Source of the DNA: Aquitalea denitrificans
Lineage (GTDB): Bacteria > Pseudomonadota > Gammaproteobacteria > Burkholderiales > Chromobacteriaceae
Direction: 5' to 3'
DNA: 64,000 nt
Assembly (NCBI RefSeq): GCF_009856625.1
Contig: NZ_CP047241.1
Span: 1,054,001-1,118,000 of the forward strand
Shown here: positions 26,540 through 35,268 of the stretch, piece after piece
Numbering within the stretch: position 1 is the stretch's first letter
Layout: each line of letters starts with the position of its first letter
Notes under the pieces: generated by a model
What the model saw: the letters and a program-made list of their open reading frames with translations, nothing else
The model's database searches: none
Told to the model about the DNA's origin: nothing
Position numbers and translations under genes: made by a program

Positions 26540-27372
26540 GAAATCATCGCCTGCTGGCGCAAGGCCAGCAGTTGCTGGTGCAGTGTGACCACCTTGCCAA
26601 TCACCAGCAGGGCCGGTGTGCTGATGGCAGCATCGGCAATCAGCTGTGGCAGCTGTTCCAGTTGGCCGCATACACAGCGCTGCGCGCTGCTGCAGGCTTT
26701 TTCCACGATGGCCACCGGGGTGGCCGGGTCGCGGCCATGCGTCAGCAACTGGCTGGCAATATGGCTGGCCTCGCCCAGTCCCATGTAGACCACCAGCGTC
26801 TGGTCGGGCTGGCTGTGCTGGGTCCAGTCCAGCGTGCTTTCACCTTGGCGGCGATGACCGGTGACCAGGGTACAGCCCTGAGCGTGATCGCGGTCGGTCA
26901 GCGGCAGTCCCAGCGCGGCGGCTGCGCCCAGTGCCGCGCTGATGCCGGGTACGACCTCGCAGGGAATACCTGCTTCGGCCAGTGCCAGCATTTCCTCGCC
27001 ACCACGGCCAAACAGCAAGGGGTCGCCTCCTTTGAGCCGCACCACCCGCTGCCCGCTGCGGGCAAAGTCAATCAGCAGCCGGTTGATGTCGGCCTGGGGC
27101 AGGGTGTGGCGACTGGCGCGCTTGCCCACGCAGATACGACTGGCCTGCGGTGGTGCCAGTCGCAGTATCTGTGGGTCCAGCAGGTGGTCGTACAGCACTA
27201 CGTCTGCTTCACCCAGGCGTTGTACCGCGCGCAGGGTAAGCAGGTCGGGGTCGCCGGGGCCGGCCCCTACCAGGCAGACGCTGCCAGGGGCAAGGCCGGT
27301 GGTGCTGGCGGCGGAGGGGGTAGCGCTGGTGGTGTCGGGGTGAGGCAGGGGGGGCAGGGCTGGTCGGTGCAT
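26536..27372 (-). CDS. cobA: Uroporphyrinogen-III C-methyltransferase
   Basis: S-adenosylmethionine-dependent enzyme of 278 residues that makes precorrin-2 from uroporphyrinogen III. Motifs: VGAGPGDPDLLTLRA at the N-terminus, VRLKGGDPLLFGRGGEE, VVPGISAALGAAA and MGLGEA. Only the methyltransferase part is present; no CysG oxidase/ferrochelatase part. The start at 27372 follows GGGAG. It is divergent from norC and shares a perfect Dnr box with it. Since the nir cluster here lacks nirE, this enzyme probably feeds haem d1 synthesis (NirE role). Confidence 0.9.
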   Translation of the reverse strand: MHRPALPPLPHPDTTSATPSAASTTGLAPGSVCLVGAGPGDPDLLTLRAVQRLGEADVVLYDHLLDPQILRLAPPQASRICVGKRASRHTLPQADINRLLIDFARSGQRVVRLKGGDPLLFGRGGEEMLALAEAGIPCEVVPGISAALGAAAALGLPLTDRDHAQGCTLVTGHRRQGESTLDWTQHSQPDQTLVVYMGLGEASHIASQLLTHGRDPATPVAIVEKACSSAQRCVCGQLEQLPQLIADAAISTPALLVIGKVVTLHQQLLALRQQAMIS

Positions 27373-27442
27373 GTGGACTCCCGGGCAAATGCTTGCCAGA
27401 TGGTGATGTCGCCAGTGTAGGGAGGAGGGCGACCGGGAATCG

Positions 27443-27456
27443 TTGATACGAATCAA
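27443..27456. promoter_or_regulatory. Perfect FNR/Dnr box between cobA and norC
   Basis: TTGATACGAATCAA, all ten conserved positions. Centred 85 bases before norC and 77 bases before cobA. A -10-like TACATT at 27480-27485 fits a class II activated promoter for norC. Confidence 0.85.
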
Positions 27457-27534
27457 TGCTATATGGATGCCTGAATCCGTACATTTCGGTCCAGGTACCG
27501 GACTTGCCGGTGCAAGCACTTTGAGGAGGACGTG

Positions 27535-27960
27535 ATGAGCGCGAGCTTCACCAAATCGACGGCCCGCAACATCTTTTACGGTGGGTCGGTGTTCTTTTTT
27601 CTGCTGTTCCTGGGGCTGACGCTGGATACCACCATGGCCCTGCCCAGTCATAACGCCAAGGCCAAGCTGACCGATGCGGCCGTGCGCGGCAAGAAGATCT
27701 GGGAGACGCGTAATTGCGGCGGCTGTCACACCTTGCTGGGTGAGGGTGCATTCTTTGCGCCGGAACTGGGTAATGTCTATGTGCGCCGTGGTCCCGACTT
27801 CATCAAGGGCTGGATGAAGGCCATGCCCACCAATGTACCGGGTCGTCGCCAGATGCCGCAGTTCCACCTGAATGATGGCGAGCTGGACGATGTGGTGGCT
27901 TTCCTGAAATACACCTCCGAGATCAATACCAATAACTGGCCGCCCAATATCCAGGGCTGA
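27535..27960 (+). CDS. norC: Nitric oxide reductase subunit C (cytochrome c)
   Basis: Small membrane-anchored cytochrome c of 141 residues that passes electrons to NorB. One N-terminal span (FYGGSVFFFLLFLGLTL) anchors it, and the haem c site is CGGCH at about residue 62, with Met ligand in RRQMPQF. The start at 27535 follows GAGGAGG at 27522-27528; a GTG three bases upstream is in frame. Co-transcribed with norB 32 bases downstream. Confidence 0.96.
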   Translation: MSASFTKSTARNIFYGGSVFFFLLFLGLTLDTTMALPSHNAKAKLTDAAVRGKKIWETRNCGGCHTLLGEGAFFAPELGNVYVRRGPDFIKGWMKAMPTNVPGRRQMPQFHLNDGELDDVVAFLKYTSEINTNNWPPNIQG

Positions 27961-27992
27961 TCGCACCAGACCAATCGCTTACGGAGATAAAC

Positions 27993-29420
27993 ATGAGCAA
28001 TGCAAGCGCGGCTGCGCTGGCGGCTGAACAAGCCCGCGCGCCAGCCCAGATCAAGTACCGCTCGCAGGCGGTGGCCAAGCCCTATTTCATGGCAGCCATC
28101 GGCCTGTTCATCGGCCAGATCCTGTTTGGCCTGATCATCGGCCTGCAGTATGTGAAGGGTGACTTCCTGTTCCCGGCCATCAGCTTCAGTACTGCCCGCA
28201 TGGTGCATACCAATTTGCTGATCGTATGGCTGCTGTTCGGCTTTATGGGTGCAGGCTATTTCCTGATTCCCGAAGAGTGCGAGCGCGAGCTGTATAGCCC
28301 CAAACTGGCCATCATCACCTTCTGGGTGTTCCTGGTGGCCGGTGCGCTGACCATCGTTGGCTACCTGGGCCTGCCGTACAACGTACTGGCCCATCTCACC
28401 GGTAACGACTTGCTGCCCACCATGGGGCGCGGTTATCTGGAGCAGCCATTGATCACCAAGGTGGGCATTGTGCTGGTGGCGCTGTCCTTCCTGTTCAACC
28501 TGTCGATGACGCTGTTGTCCGGCCGCAAGACCAGCATCAGCATCGTGATGCTGCTGGGGCTGTGGGGCCTGGCCATCTTCTTCCTGTTCTCCTTCGTCAA
28601 TCCCAACAACCTGGTGCTGGACAAGTACTTCTGGTGGTGGGTGGTGCACCTGTGGGTGGAAGGCGTGTGGGAACTGATCATGGGTGCCATGCTGGCCTTC
28701 GTGCTGGTGAAGGTTACCGGCGTGGACCGTGAAATCATCGAAAAATGGCTGTACCTGATCATCGCCATGACCCTGATTACCGGCATCATCGGTACCGGTC
28801 ACCATTACTTCTGGATCGGTACGCCGGCCTACTGGCAGGTATGGGGTTCCATCTTCTCCGCGCTGGAGCCGGTGCCTTTCTTCATGATGACCATGTTTGC
28901 CTTCAATATGGTGAAACGTCGTCGTCGTGCCCACCCCAACCAGGCCGCCACGCTGTGGGCGCTGGGTACTGGTGTGATGTCCTTCCTGGGCGCTGGTGTA
29001 TGGGGCTTCCTGGGTACGCTGTCGGTGGTCAACTACTACACTCACGGCACGCAGCTTACCGCTTCGCACGGTCACATGGCCTTCTACGGTGCCTATGCCA
29101 TGGTGGTGCTGACCATGATTTCCTACACCATGCCGCTGCTGCGTGGCCGCGAAGCCAATAGCCCGCAAGCGCAGAAGGTGGAAAAACTGGCCTTCTGGGT
29201 GATGACCCTGTCCATTGTCGGCATCACGCTGTTCCTGACTGCTGCCGGTGCCACCCAGGTATGGCTGCAGCGCATGTCCAGCACCCCGCTGTCCTTCATG
29301 GAAACGCAGGACCACATCATGCCGCTGTACTGGGCGCGTCTGGTGTGCGGTCTGTCCTTCTTCAGCGGTCTGGTGTTGTATGTAATCAGCTTCTTTGTCA
29401 CCGGCAAGCGCGAAGACTGA
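27993..29420 (+). CDS. norB: Nitric oxide reductase subunit B
   Basis: Catalytic subunit of cNor, 475 residues, 12 membrane spans. It reduces two NO to N2O at a haem b3/non-haem iron centre. Ligand-bearing segments are present: VHTNLLIVWLLFG (haem b), WVVHLWVEGVWELIMG (FeB His and the Glu), GHHYFWIGTP (two FeB His), and SHGHMAFYGAY (haem b and b3). The length matches short cNor; no quinol-oxidising N-terminal extension is present, in line with the norC partner. Confidence 0.97.
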   Translation: MSNASAAALAAEQARAPAQIKYRSQAVAKPYFMAAIGLFIGQILFGLIIGLQYVKGDFLFPAISFSTARMVHTNLLIVWLLFGFMGAGYFLIPEECERELYSPKLAIITFWVFLVAGALTIVGYLGLPYNVLAHLTGNDLLPTMGRGYLEQPLITKVGIVLVALSFLFNLSMTLLSGRKTSISIVMLLGLWGLAIFFLFSFVNPNNLVLDKYFWWWVVHLWVEGVWELIMGAMLAFVLVKVTGVDREIIEKWLYLIIAMTLITGIIGTGHHYFWIGTPAYWQVWGSIFSALEPVPFFMMTMFAFNMVKRRRRAHPNQAATLWALGTGVMSFLGAGVWGFLGTLSVVNYYTHGTQLTASHGHMAFYGAYAMVVLTMISYTMPLLRGREANSPQAQKVEKLAFWVMTLSIVGITLFLTAAGATQVWLQRMSSTPLSFMETQDHIMPLYWARLVCGLSFFSGLVLYVISFFVTGKRED

Positions 29421-29434
29421 GTGTTAAAGCAAGC

Positions 29435-29460
29435 AAGCGGCCCCTGGTGGGCCGCTTTTT
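29435..29460 (+). terminator. Rho-independent terminator between norB and norE
   Basis: Perfect 9-bp stem AAGCGGCCC/GGGCCGCTT with loop CTGGT, followed by T residues. It ends only 15 bases before norE, so norE and later genes need read-through or their own promoter. Confidence 0.8.
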
Positions 29461-29475
29461 CATTGGAGATAGCTG

Positions 29476-30069
29476 ATGCGTACCGACAGTCTGGTGCTGG
29501 AAGATATACCGCAGAGTCGCCATGTGCCGGGAGACCTGGCCATGTGGTGTTTCATCCTGGCCGAGCTGGCGGTGTTCGGCGTGTTCTTTCTGGTCTACGG
29601 CTACCACCGCTGGCGCGATCCGGCCTTGTTTGCTGGCGGCCAGCAACATCTGGGTTTGCTATTGCCCACGCTCAATACCCTGCTGCTATTGGCCGGCAGT
29701 GCCGCCATCGTGGCGGCGGTACGCGCCTTTGCACTGGGCCGTCAGCGCAATGGCCGACGCTGGCTGCTGCTGACCATGCTGGCCGGTGGCGGTTTCCTGG
29801 TTCTCAAGGCCTTTGAGCTGGGTGGCAAGTTTGCCGCCGGCATCACCCTGTCCAGCAGTGATTTCTGGATGTTCTACCTGTCGCTCACCGTATTTCACTT
29901 CCTGCATGTGGTACTGGGCATGGTGATTGTGGCAGCGGTGTGGTGGCAGGCACGTGACGGACGCTATGCCGGCGAGGCCATTGCCGGGGTGGAAACTGCT
30001 GCCGCCTACTGGCATATGGTGGATCTGGTGTGGATTGTACTGTTTGCCCTGGTCTACGTGGCGCGTTAA
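29476..30069 (+). CDS. norE: Haem-copper oxidase subunit III-like protein
   Basis: Membrane protein of 197 residues with five spans, the usual size of NorE. Typical segments: PGDLAMWCFILAELAVFG at the N-terminus, FHFLHVVLGMVIV and AAYWHMVDLVWIVLFALVY at the C-terminus. NorE supports full NO reductase activity but its role is not fully defined. Confidence 0.9.
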   Translation: MRTDSLVLEDIPQSRHVPGDLAMWCFILAELAVFGVFFLVYGYHRWRDPALFAGGQQHLGLLLPTLNTLLLLAGSAAIVAAVRAFALGRQRNGRRWLLLTMLAGGGFLVLKAFELGGKFAAGITLSSSDFWMFYLSLTVFHFLHVVLGMVIVAAVWWQARDGRYAGEAIAGVETAAAYWHMVDLVWIVLFALVYVAR

Positions 30070-30173
30070 AAACCGCTGACAAAACCTTGGCTCCGGCCTT
30101 ACTTGTACTGACGATGCGGCGTGTCCTGGCCCGGGTGCGTTGCGTGGTGTTGTTAATGGCAGCCCGCGGTCTC
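30070..30173 (+). repeat. MITE-like dispersed repeat, copy C (diverged)
   Basis: The block right after norE has the same order of blocks as the element in nirN: CCGCTGACAAAACC, then CTTGTACTG, GCGGCGTGTCCTGGCCC and TTGTTAATGGC. It is shorter and more diverged than copies A and B. Confidence 0.5.
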
Positions 30174-30271
30174 TGGTGGCTGCTGGTGCCGTTGCGCAGC
30201 TGGCGCAGTTTGTTGGCAGGGCTTATCTCGAATCAAGGCCATGGCAGGGGATGGCCGGTATCGTTGGCGAT

Positions 30272-30532
30272 ATGAACACACCTGCCCCCCTTACCCAATG
30301 GCTGCTGTGGGCCTGGCTGAGTGGCCTGACTCTACTGGCGGCCGCACTGGCCGAAAGCGGCCAGCTATCGCAACACTGGCTGGCACCGTTGGTGCTGGGT
30401 TTTGCCTGGCTCAAGGGCTGGGCGGTCATCGAGCACTACATGGGCCTGCGCCATGCACCGCGCTGGCTGCGTGCCAGCGTACATGGCTGGCTGCTGCTGG
30501 TGACCGGTGTGCTGTTGTTGAGCTTTCGCTGA
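30272..30532 (+). CDS. norF: NorF-like small membrane protein (cytochrome c oxidase subunit IV type)
   Basis: Protein of 86 residues with three hydrophobic spans. Position between norE and norQ and the segment WLKGWAVIEHYMGLRHAP match NorF/prokaryotic COX4 proteins. The start at 30272 is the first Met with a normal membrane N-terminus; the open frame extends 44 codons upstream into the repeat. Confidence 0.78.
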   Translation: MNTPAPLTQWLLWAWLSGLTLLAAALAESGQLSQHWLAPLVLGFAWLKGWAVIEHYMGLRHAPRWLRASVHGWLLLVTGVLLLSFR

Positions 30533-30541
30533 GGACATGTC

Positions 30542-31345
30542 ATGAACGCACCACTGCGCCCCGAAGTTTCCGCCCCTTACTACCAGCCGCAGGGCGACGA
30601 ATGCCAGCTGTTCGAAGCTGCCTGGCAGCAGCAGTTGCCGGTGCTGATCAAAGGCCCCACCGGCTGTGGCAAGACCCGCTTTGTCGCCCACATGGCCGCC
30701 CGGCTGGGCCTGCCGCTGATTACCGTGTCCTGCCATGACGACCTGTCCGCTGCCGATCTGGTGGGCCGCCACCTGATTGGCGATGGCGAAACGGTATGGT
30801 GCGACGGTCCGCTTACCCGTGCGGTGCGCCAGGGCGGCATCTGCTATCTGGACGAAGTGGTGGAAGCCCGCAAGGACACCACCGTGGTGCTGCACCCACT
30901 CACCGACGACCGCCGCATCCTGCCCATCGAACGTACCGGCGAAGTGCTGGTGGCACCGCCCGGCTTCATGCTGGTGGTGTCCTACAACCCCGGCTACCAG
31001 CATGTGCTCAAAACCCTCAAGCCCAGTACACGCCAGCGCTTTGTCGCCATGAGCTTCGATTTTCCGTCTGCCGAAGTGGAGCAGCAGGTGGTAATGCAGG
31101 AATCCGGCCTGGGTGATGTACAGGCCCGGCAGCTGGTGACACTGGCCGGGCAACTGCGCCGCCTGTCCGGTTACGATCTGGACGAATCGGTCAGCACCCG
31201 ACTCTTGGTGTATGCCGCCAAGCTGATGGCCGCCGGCATGGCCCCAGCCCTGGCCTGCCGCACTGCACTGGCCGAGCCGCTCAGCGACGAGCCGGACACC
31301 GTGGCCGCCTTGCTGGCCATCATTCACACCCAGTTTCCTGCCTGA
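30542..31345 (+). CDS. norQ: AAA+ ATPase activating NO reductase (NirQ/NorQ/CbbQ family)
   Basis: Cytoplasmic MoxR-type ATPase of 267 residues needed to insert the catalytic iron of NorB. Walker A is GPTGCGKTRF near residue 40, Walker B GGICYLDEVVEARKD, sensor 1 in VVSYNPGY. Its partner NorD follows 12 bases downstream. Start ATG at 30542 has GAGGA five bases upstream. Confidence 0.93.
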   Translation: MNAPLRPEVSAPYYQPQGDECQLFEAAWQQQLPVLIKGPTGCGKTRFVAHMAARLGLPLITVSCHDDLSAADLVGRHLIGDGETVWCDGPLTRAVRQGGICYLDEVVEARKDTTVVLHPLTDDRRILPIERTGEVLVAPPGFMLVVSYNPGYQHVLKTLKPSTRQRFVAMSFDFPSAEVEQQVVMQESGLGDVQARQLVTLAGQLRRLSGYDLDESVSTRLLVYAAKLMAAGMAPALACRTALAEPLSDEPDTVAALLAIIHTQFPA

Positions 31346-31357
31346 GCGGGGCCTGTC

Positions 31358-33190
31358 ATGGAAGATATCGTCGGCGGCTGGTGGGACAAGCTGGTCAAGC
31401 GCGCGGCCTATCGCGGCCACAGCGCCGCAGCCGTGCGGCTGGAGCAGGTAGCCGCTGTTGCGCCCATGTTCTTCCGTGCCATGGGTGGGGACCCGGCACT
31501 GGCGCTGCGCTCCACCGTCGGTACCGAACACGGCGCACGCCGCCGCTGGCTGGAACGCATATCCGGTACCGGCGAGCGGGTGGAGCTGGCCTGGTCCGAC
31601 CATCAGGCCTTCTACCTGCCGGAAAAAATCGACCTGTTTGCTGATGCGGCACTTAATCGCGAACTGTATTTCTGGCTGATGGCACTGGCCGCCAGCGCCC
31701 GGCCCGACGGCGACTGGCTGAATGCCAACCGCCAGGCCGCAGCCGACTGCCTGGCGGCCATGCCCGGCCTGGCCGCCAGCTATCAGCGTCTGGTGGCTGC
31801 ACATCTATTGCAGCGGCCAGATCCTGCCCGATTGCCCGTGCCCGAAGCCGCCTGGGAGCGCGCCATCCGCCAGGCCTTGCTGCAGCCGCAACAAGCGCTG
31901 GACACTCCGCCGCCCGCCCGCCCGCCTTACCCCTTGCCACTATGGTTGCACCCGGCCCCGCCCACGCTGGACCACACCGCGCCCACCACCGCGCAAGACC
32001 CGCAGCAAAGCGGCGAGCGCAGCAAGCCGCAGCAACGCCAGCGCCGTCGCTACCGCGCCCAGCGCGTGGTGCAGGATGAACGCAAGAACGGCATGCTGAT
32101 GATCTTCCGCGCCGAAAGCCTGTTTACCTGGGACGAGTACGTCAAGGTCAACCGCCATACCGACGAGGATGACGACGACAACGCCGCCGCTGCCGCCGAG
32201 GACATGAACCGCCTGTCATTGGCACAGGACGCCCACACCAAGGGTGGCAAGCTGAAGTTTGATCTGGATCTCCCCGCCGCCGCTTATGACGACACCCCGC
32301 TGGGGGCTGGGTTGATGCTGCCGGAATGGAACTGGAAACAGCAAAGACTGGTGGAAGATCACTGCCGCCTGCTGCCCATGTTGCCGCGCGACGCCGTGCC
32401 GGCAGCCCTGCCTGACCGCCTGCTGCCGCTGGCCCGCCGCCTGCGCCGCCAGTTTCAGGCACTGGCACCGGAACGCACCCGCAAGAGCGGGCAGGAATGC
32501 GGCCCGGATATCGATATCGACCGCGTCATCCGCTTTCTGGCCGAACGCCACAGCGGCGTGGCCCAGGCCGAGCCCGGCCTGTACCAGGCCTGGCCACCGG
32601 GCGAGCGCAGCCTGGCTTGTCTGACCCTGGCCGACCTGTCGCTGTCCACCGAAAGCTGGGTAGGGGACGAGGCGGGCCGGGTAATCGACGTCATCCGCGA
32701 CAGCCTGCTGCTGTTTGCCGAGGCCTTGTCCGCTGCCGGCGACAGCTTTGGCCTGTACGGTTTTTCCTCCATCCGTCGGCAGGAAGTGCGCTTTCAGGTG
32801 CTGAAGGATTTTGCCGAGCGTTACGACGACAACGCGCGTGGCCGCATTCTGGCCATCCGCCCCGGCTACTACACCCGCATGGGAGCGGCCATCCGCCAGA
32901 GCAGCCGCATCCTGCTGCAACAGCCGGCCGCGCGGCGCCTGCTGCTGATCATCTCCGATGGCAAGCCCAACGATCTGGATCATTACGAAGGCCGATACGG
33001 CATCGAGGACACCCGTCAGGCCATTCTGGAAGCCCGCCGCGACGGCCTGCTGCCCTTCTGCCTGACGGTGGACCGCGAAGCCGGCGACTACCTGCCGCAC
33101 CTGTTTGGCCACCGTGGCTATGTGGTGGTACAGCAAGCGCAAATGCTGCCCAGCGTACTCACCCGCTTGTATGCCCATTTGACCGCCTGA
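31358..33190 (+). CDS. norD: NorD, von Willebrand factor A domain protein
   Basis: Protein of 610 residues, partner of NorQ in activating NO reductase. The C-terminal VWA domain (about residues 415-605) has a MIDAS motif DLSLSTESW, the following SFGLYGFSS and SDGKPNDLDHYEG. The middle contains an acidic/Ala-rich linker (DEDDDDNAAAAAED). Followed by a strong terminator, so it ends the nor operon. Confidence 0.93.
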   Translation: MEDIVGGWWDKLVKRAAYRGHSAAAVRLEQVAAVAPMFFRAMGGDPALALRSTVGTEHGARRRWLERISGTGERVELAWSDHQAFYLPEKIDLFADAALNRELYFWLMALAASARPDGDWLNANRQAAADCLAAMPGLAASYQRLVAAHLLQRPDPARLPVPEAAWERAIRQALLQPQQALDTPPPARPPYPLPLWLHPAPPTLDHTAPTTAQDPQQSGERSKPQQRQRRRYRAQRVVQDERKNGMLMIFRAESLFTWDEYVKVNRHTDEDDDDNAAAAAEDMNRLSLAQDAHTKGGKLKFDLDLPAAAYDDTPLGAGLMLPEWNWKQQRLVEDHCRLLPMLPRDAVPAALPDRLLPLARRLRRQFQALAPERTRKSGQECGPDIDIDRVIRFLAERHSGVAQAEPGLYQAWPPGERSLACLTLADLSLSTESWVGDEAGRVIDVIRDSLLLFAEALSAAGDSFGLYGFSSIRRQEVRFQVLKDFAERYDDNARGRILAIRPGYYTRMGAAIRQSSRILLQQPAARRLLLIISDGKPNDLDHYEGRYGIEDTRQAILEARRDGLLPFCLTVDREAGDYLPHLFGHRGYVVVQQAQMLPSVLTRLYAHLTA

Positions 33191-33246
33191 GCGGCCCAGC
33201 TGCTGTTCAAGCCCAACCCCACTCCAAGGTGTAATCACCTTCTTCG

Positions 33247-33271
33247 CCCGGCCTTGTGCCGGGATTTTTTT
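33247..33271 (+). terminator. Rho-independent terminator after norD
   Basis: Stem CCCGGC/GCCGGG, loop CTTGT, seven T residues after one A. Confidence 0.8.
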
Positions 33272-33356
33272 GATATGCGGCAAGTCGCCAGTCGGCATGT
33301 GCTCGGACAATGACAGCCTGCTGCTTCGCGTATTCTGTCACCGGAAAGGAAACATC

Positions 33357-33572
33357 ATGGCCAGGAAATTTCCCCTGCATCCCGCCCACCCGGAGCGCAT
33401 CTGCTGGGGCTGCGACAAATACTGCCCGGCCGACTCCCTGCAATGCGGCAATGGCTCCGGCCGCACCCAGCACCCGGCGGAAGTACTGGGGGAGGACTGG
33501 TATGAATATGGTGACTGGGGGCTGGAGGTGGAGCCGGAACAAAAATCGCTTACGCTGCCGGAGAAGGGCTAA
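33357..33572 (+). CDS. DUF3079 family protein
   Basis: Protein of 71 residues with the family layout: KFPLHPAHPERICWGCDKYC with paired Cys residues, then GNGSGRTQHPAE. The Cys pattern could bind a metal. The start at 33357 has GGAAAGGA upstream. Function unknown. Confidence 0.8.
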   Translation: MARKFPLHPAHPERICWGCDKYCPADSLQCGNGSGRTQHPAEVLGEDWYEYGDWGLEVEPEQKSLTLPEKG

Positions 33573-33695
33573 GTTGCAGCACTCTGCTGCCTGACGTTGC
33601 CCTGCAGGCCGCGTGTCGAAGCCTGGCAGGATAAGGAGGCAGCAGCAGGGTGGTGTGTATTTACGGGACCGGAATGCAACAGCGCACTGATTATT

Positions 33696-34403
33696 TCATA
33701 CCGCCCCCGGCTCAACACAAACTGGCTGTTGCACCCGGCTGGGGGGTGGCAGGTTGGGAAACAGGTCATCACAACGGGCGTCAACATCCGGAGTGGTGAA
33801 CTCTACTTTTTTCCATGTTCGTGTGTCGTACACACCGGGGTAACTGCCTTTGCGGCAGGAGAAATGCGAAGTGGACAAAGCAAGATACTGGCCATCCGGT
33901 GAGAAACTGGCTGAATCAGCAAGGTTGATGCTGGATTTGCTTGCAGTAAAAAATGCTCCGGCTGGAATATCCACCACTTGCTTGCTGGAAATGTGTCTGA
34001 TTGATAAGCGTTGACATGGCCCAGGTGAACTGTCCTCAGCTTGTTCAACCAGGAAATCCTTTTCCTTGTTCATGTCATCAATTGTGCCAGTCGTTTGCCC
34101 GGACAGTTTCATGACCTTGTCGCAAGCTTTTAGCTCCTTCATTTCAAGATAGCCATTGTATAAAACAAGATATTGTTTATCCGAGCTCATTTTTATCAAG
34201 TCGGCCTCGGTGGCAGTGGTGTCGAGAATTTTGCATAGCTTGCCATCAAGATAGACATGAATTCCCTGAAAATACTCATCATTGTTCTCCTCGGTATCAA
34301 TGCGAGTGATTGCATCTTTTTTGATGTGAATGTAGTTGATGGTGCCGGCTGACGCGGTTTGTAGCGCCAGTGCCAATACACTTGCATGGATTGCCAGTTT
34401 CAT
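33696..34403 (-). CDS. Exported protein, third tandem paralogue (candidate immunity protein)
   Basis: Protein of 235 residues with a Sec signal peptide (first 19 residues, cleavage near ASA). It shares with the two upstream genes the blocks KMSSDKQYLVLYN, SFSPDGQYLALS and SCRKGSYPGVYDTRTWKKVE, but its N-terminal half is diverged. I recognise no named family; FSPDG repeats hint at a beta-propeller-like fold. It begins six bases after the second paralogue. Lower GC than the nor and nir genes. Likely periplasmic immunity or a decoy copy; that is inference from position. Confidence 0.75.
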   Translation of the reverse strand: MKLAIHASVLALALQTASAGTINYIHIKKDAITRIDTEENNDEYFQGIHVYLDGKLCKILDTTATEADLIKMSSDKQYLVLYNGYLEMKELKACDKVMKLSGQTTGTIDDMNKEKDFLVEQAEDSSPGPCQRLSIRHISSKQVVDIPAGAFFTASKSSINLADSASFSPDGQYLALSTSHFSCRKGSYPGVYDTRTWKKVEFTTPDVDARCDDLFPNLPPPSRVQQPVCVEPGAV

Positions 34404-34409
34404 GATTTT

Positions 34410-35195
34410 TCATTCCTTAATAAATAAGTCAGTTTGATTGTTCCCAAGTGGTGCAATGGGGAAGGTGAAAACGTTATTGACATCCTCATCAGCGCAAAGT
34501 GTTTTAAGGGTGCGGCTGGGGGTGGGCAGGTTGGGAAACAGGGCGTCGCAACGGGCGTCGACATCCGGGGTGGTGAACTCAACCTTTTTCCAGGTCCGTG
34601 TATTGTATACGCCGGGATAACTGCCTTTGCGGCAGGAGAAATTAGGTAATGACAGGGCCAGATAATTGCCATCGGGTGAAAAACTACCGCCGCCACTAAA
34701 GGAATGCTTGCGCATGGTGCGCTCAGACTTTTTCTGCGCATAAAATGGCTTTGCTGTGATACTTGTTTTTTCACCTGTAGGTATTTTTCTTATCGATGCA
34801 GTAGAGCATGACCAATCTGAGCCGTAGTCATCTCCGCTCAGAAAAATGCCCTTTTGCTTGTTCATGTCAGATAGATCACCTACGGTAACTTTTGAAGCCT
34901 CCATTCTGGTGTTGCAGATTTTTAGCTGTCCTATGTCAATGTAAGAATTGAATAGAATAAGAAATTGCTTGTCTGAGCTCATTTTTATTTGTTGGGCAGT
35001 AAAGACGTCTCCGTAAGTTATTTCGCAAGTATTGCCATCGAGATGGACATAAGTGTTGCCCAGTGAGCCAAACTTTACATCCTTGATGTTGGTGCGGACA
35101 ATATCGTTATCTTTTATATAAATATGCGTGATGGTGTATGCGGTGGCTGGTGTGCTGGACAGCGCGATGATGCCTGCGGTGATGATGGATTTCAT
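34410..35195 (-). CDS. Exported protein, second tandem paralogue (candidate immunity protein)
   Basis: Protein of 261 residues with a signal peptide ending near TPATA. Close to the first paralogue over the whole length (ITHIYIKDNDIVRTNIK, GNTYVHLDGNTCEI, GGGSFSPDGNYLALSLPNFS), with a longer C-terminal tail. It begins 73 bases after the first paralogue. Predicted to be periplasmic. Confidence 0.78.
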   Translation of the reverse strand: MKSIITAGIIALSSTPATAYTITHIYIKDNDIVRTNIKDVKFGSLGNTYVHLDGNTCEITYGDVFTAQQIKMSSDKQFLILFNSYIDIGQLKICNTRMEASKVTVGDLSDMNKQKGIFLSGDDYGSDWSCSTASIRKIPTGEKTSITAKPFYAQKKSERTMRKHSFSGGGSFSPDGNYLALSLPNFSCRKGSYPGVYNTRTWKKVEFTTPDVDARCDALFPNLPTPSRTLKTLCADEDVNNVFTFPIAPLGNNQTDLFIKE

Positions 35196-35268
35196 TCTTC
35201 TCCTCTACATTTATCATTCACTCAATTTTTCTTATTTAATTCAGCTGAGTTATTGTAGCGATGTGGTG

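Noticed and set aside
27777..29315. Minus-strand frame of over 500 codons opposite norB
   Set aside because: Composition is His/Gln/Gly rich without any domain pattern, as expected from the antisense of a membrane-protein gene; norB is unambiguous.
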